Shown: piece by piece, positions 28,301 to 36,051 of the stretch
How the letters are laid out: every line of letters starts with the position of its first letter
Numbering within the stretch: the stretch's first letter is position 1
Source: Acidobacteriota bacterium
Lineage (GTDB): Bacteria > Acidobacteriota > Holophagae > Acanthopleuribacterales > Acanthopleuribacteraceae
Length of the DNA: 64,000 nucleotides
Direction of reading: 5' to 3'
Assembly: GCA_002747255.1 (NCBI GenBank)
Contig: PDUC01000026.1
Span: forward strand, 62,001-126,000
Position numbers and translations under genes: made by a program
Notes under the pieces: generated by a model
Database searches by the model: none
Seen by the model: only the letters and a program-made list of their open reading frames with translations
What the model was told of the DNA's origin: nothing

Positions 28301-28942
28301 AACCGGCGATTTGTTAATCCAGACCTGCAATCGGTGGTGCCAGCCCAGCCCTAAACGTATGGGAGTCTTTCCATCTGAATAAAACCACGACCTGAAGACA
28401 GCGGACACCAACTGATTGGGAAACAAAGCCAGATTGGCATTGTAATAACCAAAGTGACCTGCTCCACGGGTAAAGAATTCCTGCTCTCCATAGGCGGGTA
28501 CGGCCGTCTCCTGAACCTCCCGGTTTAGCCCTTCCGCTTTCAGGGGGCCTTTGTCAAGCAGCCATTGTTCCGATACGTGATGGTCGGGTTTCAATGGGCC
28601 GAGAACCTGCCATCCTGAAATGAAGCCCAGCTCCTGTATGATAGGTGGGATTTTTTCCAGCGCGCCGAGTTGACGATAAAACTCAATGAGTACGGTCCCC
28701 GCTTCGGCTTTCAGTTCTTGATTTTTCATGTGCTTGAACTCTTTTTCAATAGCATGGACTGCTTGAAGGGTGTGTTCGCTATAATGCGATTTTTCATAGA
28801 GTTCAGTCAGGGTGACGGCGCGTTCTATCTGATTTTCTGAAGTGAGTCGTTTGACCAGTTCAGGTATTTCATCACTTTTGTTTTCCGAAAAACCGGCGAG
28901 AGTCGTCAAAAGCAGGATGAATGGAATTTGAAACAGTCTCAA
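25367..28942 (-). CDS. Exported TPR protein with DUF3857 and transglutaminase-like domain
   Basis: 1191 residues when started at TTG 28942. AAGGAGG ends 5 bases before that codon, and the protein then opens with a clean signal peptide (MRLFQIPFILLLTTLAGFS); an upstream in-frame ATG at 28987 would bury it. After a beta-sandwich region come TPR-like repeats (about 330-560), a DUF3857 domain (about 600-780) and a transglutaminase-like core with a plausible catalytic triad: C887 in GDCKDKA, H930 in NHAIAYV and D943 in LFLDGTAEY. Bacterial proteins of this type are predicted periplasmic or surface papain-fold enzymes, and their substrates are unknown. It leads a two-gene operon with the degenerate paralogue. 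Confidence 0.85.
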   Translation of the reverse strand: MRLFQIPFILLLTTLAGFSENKSDEIPELVKRLTSENQIERAVTLTELYEKSHYSEHTLQAVHAIEKEFKHMKNQELKAEAGTVLIEFYRQLGALEKIPPIIQELGFISGWQVLGPLKPDHHVSEQWLLDKGPLKAEGLNREVQETAVPAYGEQEFFTRGAGHFGYYNANLALFPNQLVSAVFRSWFYSDGKTPIRLGLGWHHRLQVWINKSPVFKGEVDQIPHVDQKVIFFKIKKGWHQISLRTESSSDDMLLGFYARLTNVNGQPVQSTMVRKSRRGKKPSILNSNDFETPLIEMAGKQGPKQLAGIMLQKEITQLEHTPKNLLKEAFQQQPDKWTTEKLLQLDENPNKRWAYLSKYLETHPEDAWALSELGRISLSQARFWEARQYAQRALKTDPEYWQAVLLECNTLSHMNLYGEALRKTEELHQKMGDIPWILMDLCDLYDQMGLDTKMDHTLNKIRSMRHSSDKFNERRIQYLIKKEQTEKLNAFFRELVREKPDNLSIFIKYAHFLKANGEPVKAENLLREKVELFPENPYLLKELGQVQLALQNKPAALENFRNVMTIDPQNPEIEKLIQLYESEDDAFYAKYRQTAQEISIGSKDGVRVNLHNTVKKISSSGQSSVYYQIIYEIAEEQGIKELAGHSFSYAPLRQRAEIIKAEVIRENETILLSHFNRARLSNPSYRMYYDLVAYQIPFPNLQVGDRVYLEYRVDDIGPKNIYGSYFGDLVFFKDNYPTQKLSYTLILPKDLKFNYRIENMEPVLKQTISEGNAIYEWELNEISIIETEPMMPAPETQLPYLSYSSFESWHDMAEWYHQLIDEQLKLDPETVQIVRSLVDGVQDQREIVKRIHEFVITHTRYVALEFGIHGYKPYQVNQVCSRQFGDCKDKASLLVAMLREAGVEASIAIVRTSDRGQIAREPANLSYFNHAIAYVPKFELFLDGTAEYSGIDELPEMDQGAEALVVDREGQGQLMTIPVSRADSNQQTRQMHIRINRSGQSELSGKLFFSGVHAPFMRRYMEGEGNVDERISQLLTYQIPGFKLKKADILSRELNQPIECSFDGEVQQLLVEKTDGSYALPLGLIAPEYLPLLAPTAERDFPLLLGIPENNQTQIHLQCHGREIIKIPENLVITAYDINLAIEFELKSPHELLIHYQLTFPKRQVSIADYEAFRSNLSLHDKKIKQELILK

Positions 28943-29003
28943 TTGGACCTCCTTCAGGTTGCTATTGATATGAGTAGCAAAAAACATGACAGAATGGAAC
29001 TGT

Positions 29004-29032
29004 TAAATACAGATAATTCACTGGTTTTTCAA
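29004..29032 (-). promoter_or_regulatory. Candidate promoter of the TPR/transglutaminase operon
   Basis: On the minus strand TTGAAA (29032-29027) and TATTTA (29009-29004) are 17 bases apart, about 60 bases upstream of the proposed TTG start. The -35 is good, the -10 weak. Confidence 0.35.
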
Positions 29033-29452
29033 TAAATATCCGGTTAAAAACAAAGGGGGGCATGACCTAATGAGTTGTTTTCGCAGTCTTTGCGCTTTCA
29101 CCAACTTCAGTCTTTAAACTGGAAGTCATCGTTCCGGTTTTAAAATGAAACGAAGAGGGTCTGTGTTTGGTGTGATTGTCACCACCGTTCCCGCGGATCG
29201 GACTGTCTAAGTGTAAGGTTGAATTTGGACACCACTCTGGATATAACAATTAAGGAAGTGCCCTGTTTCGATTCAGCATGCATCATGCTCGTTTTTTTAT
29301 TGACTTTCTCGGGTTCTACTTCTAAGTTATCACTGGCATAAAACGCCTGGTGTTATTTTTGCTGCATTTGCTACAATTAACGTTTACAGGCCATTCAGCT
29401 GCCTTTGAATTGGTTTCATACACACCAGAGAAACATTGAAAGAGGATTTATC
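29033..29452. other. Divergent intergenic region
   Basis: No supported gene lies between the divergent TPR operon and the FG-GAP gene. The region contains a -10-like TACAAT at 29372-29377 on the plus strand, about 75 bases before the FG-GAP start and without a good -35, and a TTGACT at 29300-29305. No long hairpin or repeat is seen. Confidence 0.45.
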
Positions 29453-31177
29453 ATGAGAGTATCGGGTTTCAAAATGTCAGTTTACCTGTTGATTTTTTCA
29501 ACATTATCCTGGGCGCAGGTGATGGATGTGCTCATTACGGATGCCGGAAATCAACCGGCCATTATCTATAAAAACAACGGTGCGGCACATTTTGAAGAAG
29601 TTCTCGTCGAGCTGGATCAAAACAGCAGCCTGGATGCTCGTACCGTCGCGCTGGGAGATTTCGATTCCGATGGCGATCTGGATGCCCTTATCGGGTACCG
29701 GGGTGCTAACTCTGTCTGGAAAAATGACGGTTATGCAAATTTCTCGGATACAGGTCAACGTCTGGGAAAGGAAGACACGGTTACAATTAAACTCGGCGAT
29801 TTAGATGCAGACGGCGATCTGGATGCCATATTTTTTAATTGGGGCGGTCCTAATCTGATCTGGTTGAATGACGGTGAAGGAAACTTTAGCGAGCGAGATA
29901 CCCATTTCGTAAAAACAGATAACGAGGGAAATGAATTGGATCCGGATAAGCTGGATACCAGGGCCGCCGATTTAGGTGATCTCGATGGTGACGGCGATCT
30001 GGATGTTGCCCTGGTAAACATCAACAGCTCAGGAGCAGGTGAAATTTGGCTGAACGATGGTTCTGCCGGATTCACAAAATCCGACACGGAATTCTCATAC
30101 CTCAATTCAGAGGTATTTGATTTGACTTTAGGCGACTTTGACAGTGATGGTGATTTAGACATGTTCATGGCGGCCATCGATGACGAACCCAACCTGGTCT
30201 ATTGGAATGACGGAGCCGCGGCATTTTCAGATTCAGGTCAAAGACTGGGCTCGGCTCGAAGTGCTTATGCCGTAGTGGGCGACCTGGATCTGGACGGTGA
30301 TCTCGATGTTTTCGTCGCCAACTCGGACTACCATTGTGATGGAGCCAACCACGTTTGGTTCAATAATGGTGAGGGAACTTTTACCGGTGGAGCCTTCTTT
30401 GGCAACGCCCCCAGTCTGAGTGCCGCTCTGGCTGACTTTGACGGTGACGGCGATCTCGATGCCGTAGTAGGCAATAGAGGCACCAGTGGAGAAGCCAATC
30501 GGGTGTGGATTAACAACGGTCTCGGCGAGTTTTCCGATAACGGTCAACGACTTGGAGGCGGCAGAACCTCTGCCGTCGCAGTTGGTAACCTTCGCAACCT
30601 TGAAACGAAAGCAAAAAGCAGACTGCTTTTAATACCGGAAACGGATATTGAAATGCATTTAGTTCTGGTCAATTCCACCAGATCATCCCAGCCTGTCAAA
30701 GTGACCGCTTTCTCCAAAGAAGGAGTCCGGTTACGAAGCAAGGTGCTGCAGACCTTGCCCGGAGAGCAGCAGAAAGTTTCGCTCAGTGAATTTATGGGCG
30801 CATCCTCACTGTCCCTGAGTGAGTCCAGTGAAGTGAGAGGCTTTATCAGAACGGCAGCCCATTCTGTTTTTAACGAGCAGACTCAAGCACAAAAAGAGTG
30901 GCGTTTCCTGTATTCAGGTCCCTATCGATCCTCTTTTAAAATAGTGAATCCCCAGGTTGAAAACGCTGAAGTGTATGTTTGCAGAAATCAGCTCCGATCG
31001 CTTCAGGCTATTGTCATTCCCCCTATGGGTTCCTACAGTATTGAATACGCGGTAAAAGGCAAGAAACAGGCTGATGCTGTAGAAGTGAGCTTCAAATCCT
31101 CTGTGCCGGTTACGATTCAGCAAACTATTCAGCATGAAAAGGAATTCATTTTAAGTAAACAGCCGCTACCGCGATAA
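29453..31177 (+). CDS. Exported FG-GAP/VCBS-repeat protein
   Basis: 574 residues from ATG 29453, preceded by AGAGGA; the signal peptide MRVSGFKMSVYLLIFSTLSWA follows directly. Six tandem repeats of 40-65 residues (about 35-385) each carry 'LGDFDSDGDLD' or a close variant, then 'N-x-VWxNDGxGxF' and often 'GQRLG'. The DxDxDGD loops are calcium sites, and such repeats fold as an integrin-type beta-propeller. The last 190 residues form a separate, all-beta-looking domain I do not recognise, without repeats. Probably secreted or surface-bound; binding partner unknown. Six repeats plus the extra domain fit a single propeller with a C-terminal attachment module (inference). Confidence 0.85.
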   Translation: MRVSGFKMSVYLLIFSTLSWAQVMDVLITDAGNQPAIIYKNNGAAHFEEVLVELDQNSSLDARTVALGDFDSDGDLDALIGYRGANSVWKNDGYANFSDTGQRLGKEDTVTIKLGDLDADGDLDAIFFNWGGPNLIWLNDGEGNFSERDTHFVKTDNEGNELDPDKLDTRAADLGDLDGDGDLDVALVNINSSGAGEIWLNDGSAGFTKSDTEFSYLNSEVFDLTLGDFDSDGDLDMFMAAIDDEPNLVYWNDGAAAFSDSGQRLGSARSAYAVVGDLDLDGDLDVFVANSDYHCDGANHVWFNNGEGTFTGGAFFGNAPSLSAALADFDGDGDLDAVVGNRGTSGEANRVWINNGLGEFSDNGQRLGGGRTSAVAVGNLRNLETKAKSRLLLIPETDIEMHLVLVNSTRSSQPVKVTAFSKEGVRLRSKVLQTLPGEQQKVSLSEFMGASSLSLSESSEVRGFIRTAAHSVFNEQTQAQKEWRFLYSGPYRSSFKIVNPQVENAEVYVCRNQLRSLQAIVIPPMGSYSIEYAVKGKKQADAVEVSFKSSVPVTIQQTIQHEKEFILSKQPLPR

Positions 31178-31226
31178 AACTGCGGCAGGCATCTAACGAA
31201 ATAAGCTTATTAAGGAGATCAAATAG

Positions 31227-31670
31227 TTGAACAGCTATGGTTCAGAAGGCCGGCCGGTCTTTTTTTCAACTGAGTTTTTGTCCTCTTATCAAGATATGGA
31301 ATCGGTTCTTTCGGAGTCTTTTGGATTTCTAAAAGAGAATGATTTTCCCTTGCCCGATTTTTCTCTTGAGCTCATTTTAAGAGAGAGTCTGGTTAACGCT
31401 ATTAAGCACGGGAATAAAATGGACTCAAGCAAAAGTGTTTTCTTCAAGTTGGAGATTGTGAAGAAAAACAATCTTAAAATAGTTATTGAAGATGAAGGCG
31501 ATGGGTTTGACTGGAATGGGGTTTTGAATCGTGAAATGCCCGAAGTTGAGCAGGAACACGGAAGAGGATTGCTTCTTATGAAAGAATACGATTACAATCC
31601 TGTCTGGAATGAAAAAGGAAATAAGCTGACCTTAACACGAATGATTAAGGATCCATGCGATCAAAATTAG
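31227..31670 (+). CDS. RsbW-like serine-kinase/anti-sigma factor (HATPase_c_2)
   Basis: A 147-residue stand-alone GHKL ATPase. The start is TTG 31227: AAGGAGAT (31212-31219) lies 7 bases before it and no ATG fits as well. N box ESLVNAIKHGN (about 54-64), G1 box EDEGDGFDW (about 91-99) and G2-like HGRGLLLMK (about 111-119) are all present, and there is no dimerisation helix or phospho-acceptor histidine. This is the RsbW/SpoIIAB type, which binds a sigma factor and phosphorylates an anti-sigma antagonist. Neither partner is adjacent, so it may act in a distant partner-switching pathway. It lies 49 bases after the FG-GAP gene. Confidence 0.8.
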   Translation: MNSYGSEGRPVFFSTEFLSSYQDMESVLSESFGFLKENDFPLPDFSLELILRESLVNAIKHGNKMDSSKSVFFKLEIVKKNNLKIVIEDEGDGFDWNGVLNREMPEVEQEHGRGLLLMKEYDYNPVWNEKGNKLTLTRMIKDPCDQN

Positions 31671-31879
31671 GTGGCCGTTTCTGAATTTGTTTCAAAGCGA
31701 AGTCATTTGATTGCGAAAAAAAGAGACAAACTTGAAATAGGCCGTCAATCATGGTGGTTGAACAGAAGACGGGAATCCACGTGCTTGAAGCAGTCTGGAG
31801 GCTGTTCTGTGAATCGTTTTCCGTGCTGGTTTTGATAAAGTCTCAGGGTGTTTTTTATAGCATGAGCAAAGGAGTCAGA

Positions 31880-33304
31880 ATGAAGACATTGAGAATTTCA
31901 TTGTTTTTTGCCGCCATCGCGATTTTGGGACAGCAAGAGCCTGTTGTCAATGAGACGATGACGATTAATCTCATTGAGCTGGATGTCAAGGTGCATAATA
32001 TTAACGGGACATATTTAAGTCAATTGACAGTAGAGGATTTCAAGGTCTACGAAAATGGCGATCTTCAGGAAATAACTCACTTTGAAGAAGTTGACTTGAT
32101 GAGGCTGCCCGAGGAAGAGCTTGAAGACTATCGATCTAAAATAATGATTTTACTCGATTTTCAAAACACTTCCTTTAAAGACATGAGGAAAGTCTTTGAT
32201 CAGCTCCATGCGTTTTTTGACACCGAATACGATGGAACCAGTATGATTGGCCTGGCCATCAACTCAGGCGGTATAGCGGAAGTGCTGCCCTTCACCACCC
32301 GGGTAGAATCCATTAAGCGTGCGATCAAAACCAGTGAAGAGCTGTTTCATAAAGCTCTTTACAAAGATAATTTTTCAAAAAAAATGACAGCGGATGCCTA
32401 CCTCTACTCCAACCCTGTCGGCGTGCAGGGCGTACCGTATAACCACTTTTCAAGTACTTATTTTACAAATCAGATTGAAGTTCTCGGTCAGTTCCTGCAT
32501 TATGTGGGAACGTATACCGGTAAGAAAAATATCATTCTCATTACCGGGCCATGGGGGCGCGGAGAACAAAGGGGAGAAGAGGGCAGCAGGAACGACGACA
32601 GCGTTCTCAGCGTGCGGGATATACAAACATCCTGTATGTTTAATAAAACAAGCATTAATGTGATCAGTCTGGACACACCCGATCTGAGTATTTCAAAGCG
32701 GGGTATCAGGAACAGGGATGTCAGCATCTTTGATCGCACAGTTGAGCTTGCCTCTATGAGTTCAGGCTCCTTCAAGAAGCCCGTCAACGCCTTGATTAAA
32801 AGCGCCCTGTCCAGGACAATCGATCAGATCGGGCGTTATTATCGCATTCGATATTACTCAACCATTAAAAAGAACAAGTACCGCAGGGTCAAGGTTGCCG
32901 TTAAGGGACTGAACCGTATTGCGACCTCTTACAGCGGGTATTTTCCTGCTGTCAAGAAACTGGATAACCTTGAAACCAATGCCGAGTTGAATCTCAGCGA
33001 ACTCAGGAATCTCACTTTGAAAGTGAGAACAGACTGGATGACATGGAAACGGGCAGGGTGGAAGAAGATAAACTGCAGCTATGCCATTGGCCACCGGGTT
33101 TATGGTTTGGATGGCAAACTCGTAGCAGAGCGTGTTTCGCCCGGTGGAGTACACTCCAAAAAGAACGTCTTTCCGGTTTTACACCAAGACTTTAATCTTT
33201 CTCTTCGAGAAGGAACCGTACCGTTGCGAGTACAGACCGTGGTTACGGATCTGATTTCGGGAAAACAGATGGTTATGAATACGTTTAACTCAGCGGTAAA
33301 GTAG
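31880..33304 (+). CDS. Exported VWFA-related protein, acidobacterial type
   Basis: 474 residues. ATG 31880 follows AAAGGAGT closely and gives a signal peptide (MKTLRISLFFAAIAILG). The N-terminus has the hallmark 'LIELDVKVHNINGTYLSQLT / VEDFKVYENGDLQEITHF', then a VWA-like domain starting 'IMILLDFQNTSFKDMRK' where the MIDAS motif DxSxS is degenerate (DFQNTS). Proteins of this pattern are greatly expanded in Acidobacteriota; their function is unknown, with metal-dependent protein binding outside the inner membrane a reasonable guess. Its last 20 bases overlap the end of suhB on the other strand. A possible promoter (TTGATA 31832-31837, TATAGC 31856-31861) lies just upstream and would leave only a short leader. 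Confidence 0.82.
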   Translation: MKTLRISLFFAAIAILGQQEPVVNETMTINLIELDVKVHNINGTYLSQLTVEDFKVYENGDLQEITHFEEVDLMRLPEEELEDYRSKIMILLDFQNTSFKDMRKVFDQLHAFFDTEYDGTSMIGLAINSGGIAEVLPFTTRVESIKRAIKTSEELFHKALYKDNFSKKMTADAYLYSNPVGVQGVPYNHFSSTYFTNQIEVLGQFLHYVGTYTGKKNIILITGPWGRGEQRGEEGSRNDDSVLSVRDIQTSCMFNKTSINVISLDTPDLSISKRGIRNRDVSIFDRTVELASMSSGSFKKPVNALIKSALSRTIDQIGRYYRIRYYSTIKKNKYRRVKVAVKGLNRIATSYSGYFPAVKKLDNLETNAELNLSELRNLTLKVRTDWMTWKRAGWKKINCSYAIGHRVYGLDGKLVAERVSPGGVHSKKNVFPVLHQDFNLSLREGTVPLRVQTVVTDLISGKQMVMNTFNSAVK

Positions 33305-34079
33305 AACCGCGGCCTAAAATCGCTTTGACTTGATGAAACAGGTGCTTGTTGCACGTAAGAACTTCACCTTCTTCCAGAACAAGGGGTTTCCCTAATAGAT
33401 TGGCTGCAACGCCTCCCGCTTCCTGAATTAACAGCACACCGGCCGCCAAATCCCAGGGCTTCAAGCCTGTTTCCCAAAAAACATCCAGCCTGCCGGCCGC
33501 AATATAGGCCAGATCAAGTGATGCGGCACCCAATCTTCTGAAACCTTGAAAATGATCAAGCGCCTTTTCCACCCGGCTTAACAATTCCGGAAGGTGTTGA
33601 CGTCGATTGTAGGGGAACCCGGAAACAGAAAGCGCTTGTTCAGGATCCACCATGCTGCTTACCCGGATGGGCTTTTGATTGAGAAACGCGCCTTGCCCTT
33701 TCCTGCACTGGAAAAGTTCCTTTTTAGCCGGATCGAAAATGGCACCTGCGAAAAGTTCACCGTTCTTTTCAAGAGCGATGGAAACAGCAAAATGGGGAAT
33801 TCGGTGGGAGAAATTGGTTGTACCGTCCAGCGGATCGATAATCCACCTGTAGACACTGTTCCCAGAATCCGACCCGGACTCTTCAGCCAAAATGGCGTCT
33901 TGGGGGAAGCTCTTCTTTATCCTGCTTTTAATGAGCTTTTCAGCTGCCAGGTCAGCATCGGTAACCAGGTCCAGGCTGGATTTATGCTCAACCTGGAGTG
34001 GTTTGTTGTAGAACGACATCAGGCATGAACCTGCTTCCTTAATGGCAGACGTTAAAAGAGAGAGTCTATGGTCTGTCAT
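33285..34079 (-). CDS. suhB: Inositol-1-monophosphatase family protein
   Basis: A 264-residue enzyme of the Li+-sensitive, Mg2+-dependent phosphatase family. Metal-binding residues are clear: E66-E67 in AEESG, the core motif IDPLDGTTNF with D82 and D85, and the C-terminal 'LKPWDLAAG' aspartate. 'RLGAASLDLAYIAAGRLDVFWE' (as RLGAASLDLAYIA / AGRLDVFWE) is typical of SuhB-type inositol monophosphatases. It dephosphorylates inositol phosphates and, in some bacteria, also assists rRNA transcription; which applies here is open. The start has a poor Shine-Dalgarno sequence and lies 12 bases after the preceding exported-protein gene, so translation may be coupled. Confidence 0.88.
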   Translation of the reverse strand: MTDHRLSLLTSAIKEAGSCLMSFYNKPLQVEHKSSLDLVTDADLAAEKLIKSRIKKSFPQDAILAEESGSDSGNSVYRWIIDPLDGTTNFSHRIPHFAVSIALEKNGELFAGAIFDPAKKELFQCRKGQGAFLNQKPIRVSSMVDPEQALSVSGFPYNRRQHLPELLSRVEKALDHFQGFRRLGAASLDLAYIAAGRLDVFWETGLKPWDLAAGVLLIQEAGGVAANLLGKPLVLEEGEVLTCNKHLFHQVKAILGRGSTLPLS

Positions 34080-34091
34080 AACACAATTCGG

Positions 34092-34637
34092 TTATTGAAC
34101 GAGATAGCGGTCATCACCGAGGGGCATTTCAATGGAGTTGGGCAGAAGCTTATCGGAGTTTAACTTGAGTTTCCACCAGTCATCGTTAAAAATGAACTGC
34201 CCACAGCAACCCATTTTAAGAGATTTTTTATGAGGCGTAAAAGTGGGTACTCTGGATTTCTGAGCGGTTTCAGTAACCGTTTTTATGGCAATCGTGGTCT
34301 GGATGGACCTGTCTTTCCCAAAGGCAAACAAGATCGCACCGGCATTTTCATTGAGCATATCCAGGGTACATTTCTTATACAAATTTCTCAGTGTGCGCAG
34401 ATTTCTTGTCGATGATTTTTTCACGATGGCTTTAACGATCCTGATGCCGTAGTCCTGTTGAGACGTGTTGACAACAACATTGAACAGGCTCTCATCCTGC
34501 TCTCCGATAATAACACCTATTACTTTGACATCCGGCATTAGATCTTTGACTAAACCTATTTGATCTTTTAGATCGTATGTTTCATTTTGTCCAAAGACAA
34601 TGAGTGGAAAAAACAGGAGAAATATTCTGATTTTCAT
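34092..34637 (-). CDS. Small exported protein, paralogue of the adjacent gene
   Basis: 181 residues with a signal peptide (MKIRIFLLFFPLIVFG). It aligns along most of its length with the upstream gene (34655-35203): 'YDLKDQIGLVKDLMPDVKVIGVIIG' here reads as YDLKDQIGLV / MPDVKVIGVIIG, against YDFLDQIGLI / LPHVKRVGVMIG in the neighbour, and the C-terminal 'KSRVPTFTPHKKSLKMGCCG' matches KSKIPVFSPNKKALKLGCLG. The order (a 'GVIIG' strand, an 'AILFAFG' strand, then 'VPTFTPHKKSLKMG') faintly recalls periplasmic substrate-binding (PF04392-like) folds, but it is only about half their length. No firm family. Confidence 0.7.
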   Translation of the reverse strand: MKIRIFLLFFPLIVFGQNETYDLKDQIGLVKDLMPDVKVIGVIIGEQDESLFNVVVNTSQQDYGIRIVKAIVKKSSTRNLRTLRNLYKKCTLDMLNENAGAILFAFGKDRSIQTTIAIKTVTETAQKSRVPTFTPHKKSLKMGCCGQFIFNDDWWKLKLNSDKLLPNSIEMPLGDDRYLVQ

Positions 34638-34654
34638 GTCTTGACCTCATCTTA

Positions 34655-35203
34655 TTACTCAAAATTGATCTGGGGATCATCTTCGGGAATCAATAATTTA
34701 TATTTTGCTGCCGTTTTAGAACTGATACTGACGACCCATTGGTCTCCTTCTATTTTAAAGCGCCCCAAGCACCCCAGCTTTAGAGCTTTCTTGTTGGGGG
34801 AAAAAACAGGAATCTTTGACTTTGCCAATGCCGAAGCACAAAATCTGATGCTGACACTGTTCTTGGTTATGCTGTCAGAACCTTCTGAGAAGATGATCGC
34901 ATCGATATGGTGTTTGCTGGCAGCCGACTTGACCAGTTTTTTGATGTGTTGCATGTATTGGGGGCCATTTCCTTTAATATTGTTCAGTTTAATCGGGATA
35001 ATGAGGACTCCATATTGCGTTTGGGCGGTTCCCATATGTTGAATTAAATCACCGTAATCATTTGGACCAATCATAACCCCTACCCTTTTTACATGAGGCA
35101 AGGTGGCTGTGATTAAACCTATCTGATCAAGAAAGTCATACGCTTTATTCTGCCCAAAACATATGGGAATTAAAAGGAGACCAATTATAAAACCCTTCTT
35201 CAA
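34655..35203 (-). CDS. Small exported protein, paralogue of the adjacent gene
   Basis: 182 residues if begun at TTG 35203: GGAGGG lies about 6 bases before that codon and the result starts with a compact signal peptide (MKKGFIIGLLLIPICFG). An in-frame ATG at 35224 has no ribosome binding site. See the paralogue at 34092-34637 for shared motifs; the pair is 17 bases apart and clearly arose by tandem duplication. The mature sequence keeps 'RVGVMIGPNDYG', 'IDAIIFSEGSDSIT' and 'KIPVFSPNKKALKLGCLG'. A half-length, substrate-binding-like periplasmic protein is the best guess, at low confidence. Confidence 0.7.
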   Translation of the reverse strand: MKKGFIIGLLLIPICFGQNKAYDFLDQIGLITATLPHVKRVGVMIGPNDYGDLIQHMGTAQTQYGVLIIPIKLNNIKGNGPQYMQHIKKLVKSAASKHHIDAIIFSEGSDSITKNSVSIRFCASALAKSKIPVFSPNKKALKLGCLGRFKIEGDQWVVSISSKTAAKYKLLIPEDDPQINFE

Positions 35204-35364
35204 CTTATCCCTCCAATTTGGCATTTATAATGGATGAAATAATTGATTCAGACTCTATCTTAACGATAAACTGGAAAAAATAAAATGTTTTTTGCAAGGG
35301 AGTTGAGTTTCTCTCTGTGTTTTGCAGCATCTGGATGTTCCAAACTGAGAAGCACCCTTTCCTG

Positions 35365-36006
35365 CTACATAAACTGTTGTTTGAACTCTTCAAATGCTTT
35401 GGTCAAAATGTGTAATTCACGTTTGATTTCATCGATTTCTTCTCTTAACGTGGACTGTTCGACCGCGTTTGTCATTTTCGGTTCCCTTTCCGTCTCTGAA
35501 ATGTCTTTTTCTTCTCCCAGGTTGTGTTGAAAGCGGTGTTCCTTTCTGCCCGGTTCTCTTTGCAGACGATGTATTAAAGGAAGCTCTTCGCGGTTAAGCA
35601 TCCCATCCAGTGTTTCCTGTACTTCAAGCAGCGATTCAAATTCATACAGGCGATTGGTGCGGCCTTTTATTTCTCCCGGTGTTTGCGCGCCCCGCAGGAG
35701 TAAAACACAGAGCACCGCGGTTTCCTGTTCAGAGCAATGAAGCAGTTTGGACAACCTTTGGTCGTATCGAACCGCTCGTCGATCCCTTGCCGTTACAAAG
35801 TTAACAAGTGCCCGGTTGTAGAGTGAATTAAGATGGTCTTTGACAAGGCTTTCATCATAGGATACAACCGGAAAACGGCTGGACTTCTGATTACACGCCT
35901 GGACAAGCGCATTTAACGTCAAGGGGTAATAATCGGGTGTCGCCATTTGTTTTTCCATAAGGGCTCCGAGAATTCTTGCCTCTTCCGGACTGAGTTTCCA
36001 TTCCAT
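35365..36006 (-). CDS. YceH-like (DUF480) protein
   Basis: A 213-residue protein. The opening 'LSPEEARILGALMEKQMATPDYYPLTLNAL' (read as LSPEEARILGALMEKQ / ATPDYYPLTLNAL) and 'ACNQKSSRFPVVSYDE' are diagnostic for the DUF480/YceH family, which folds as tandem winged helices; 'LLRGAQTPGEIKGRTNRLYEF' starts the second. The function is unknown and DNA or protein binding is suspected. The last 50 residues are charged and probably coiled coil (EEIDEIKRELHILTKAFEEFK). AGGAGG lies 6 bases before the start codon. Isolated gene, followed at 160 bases by the small exported pair. Confidence 0.85.
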   Translation of the reverse strand: MEWKLSPEEARILGALMEKQMATPDYYPLTLNALVQACNQKSSRFPVVSYDESLVKDHLNSLYNRALVNFVTARDRRAVRYDQRLSKLLHCSEQETAVLCVLLLRGAQTPGEIKGRTNRLYEFESLLEVQETLDGMLNREELPLIHRLQREPGRKEHRFQHNLGEEKDISETEREPKMTNAVEQSTLREEIDEIKRELHILTKAFEEFKQQFM

Positions 36007-36051
36007 AGTGACCTCCTGGCTGTGAGTTTACATGATGAGACCTATTATAGG

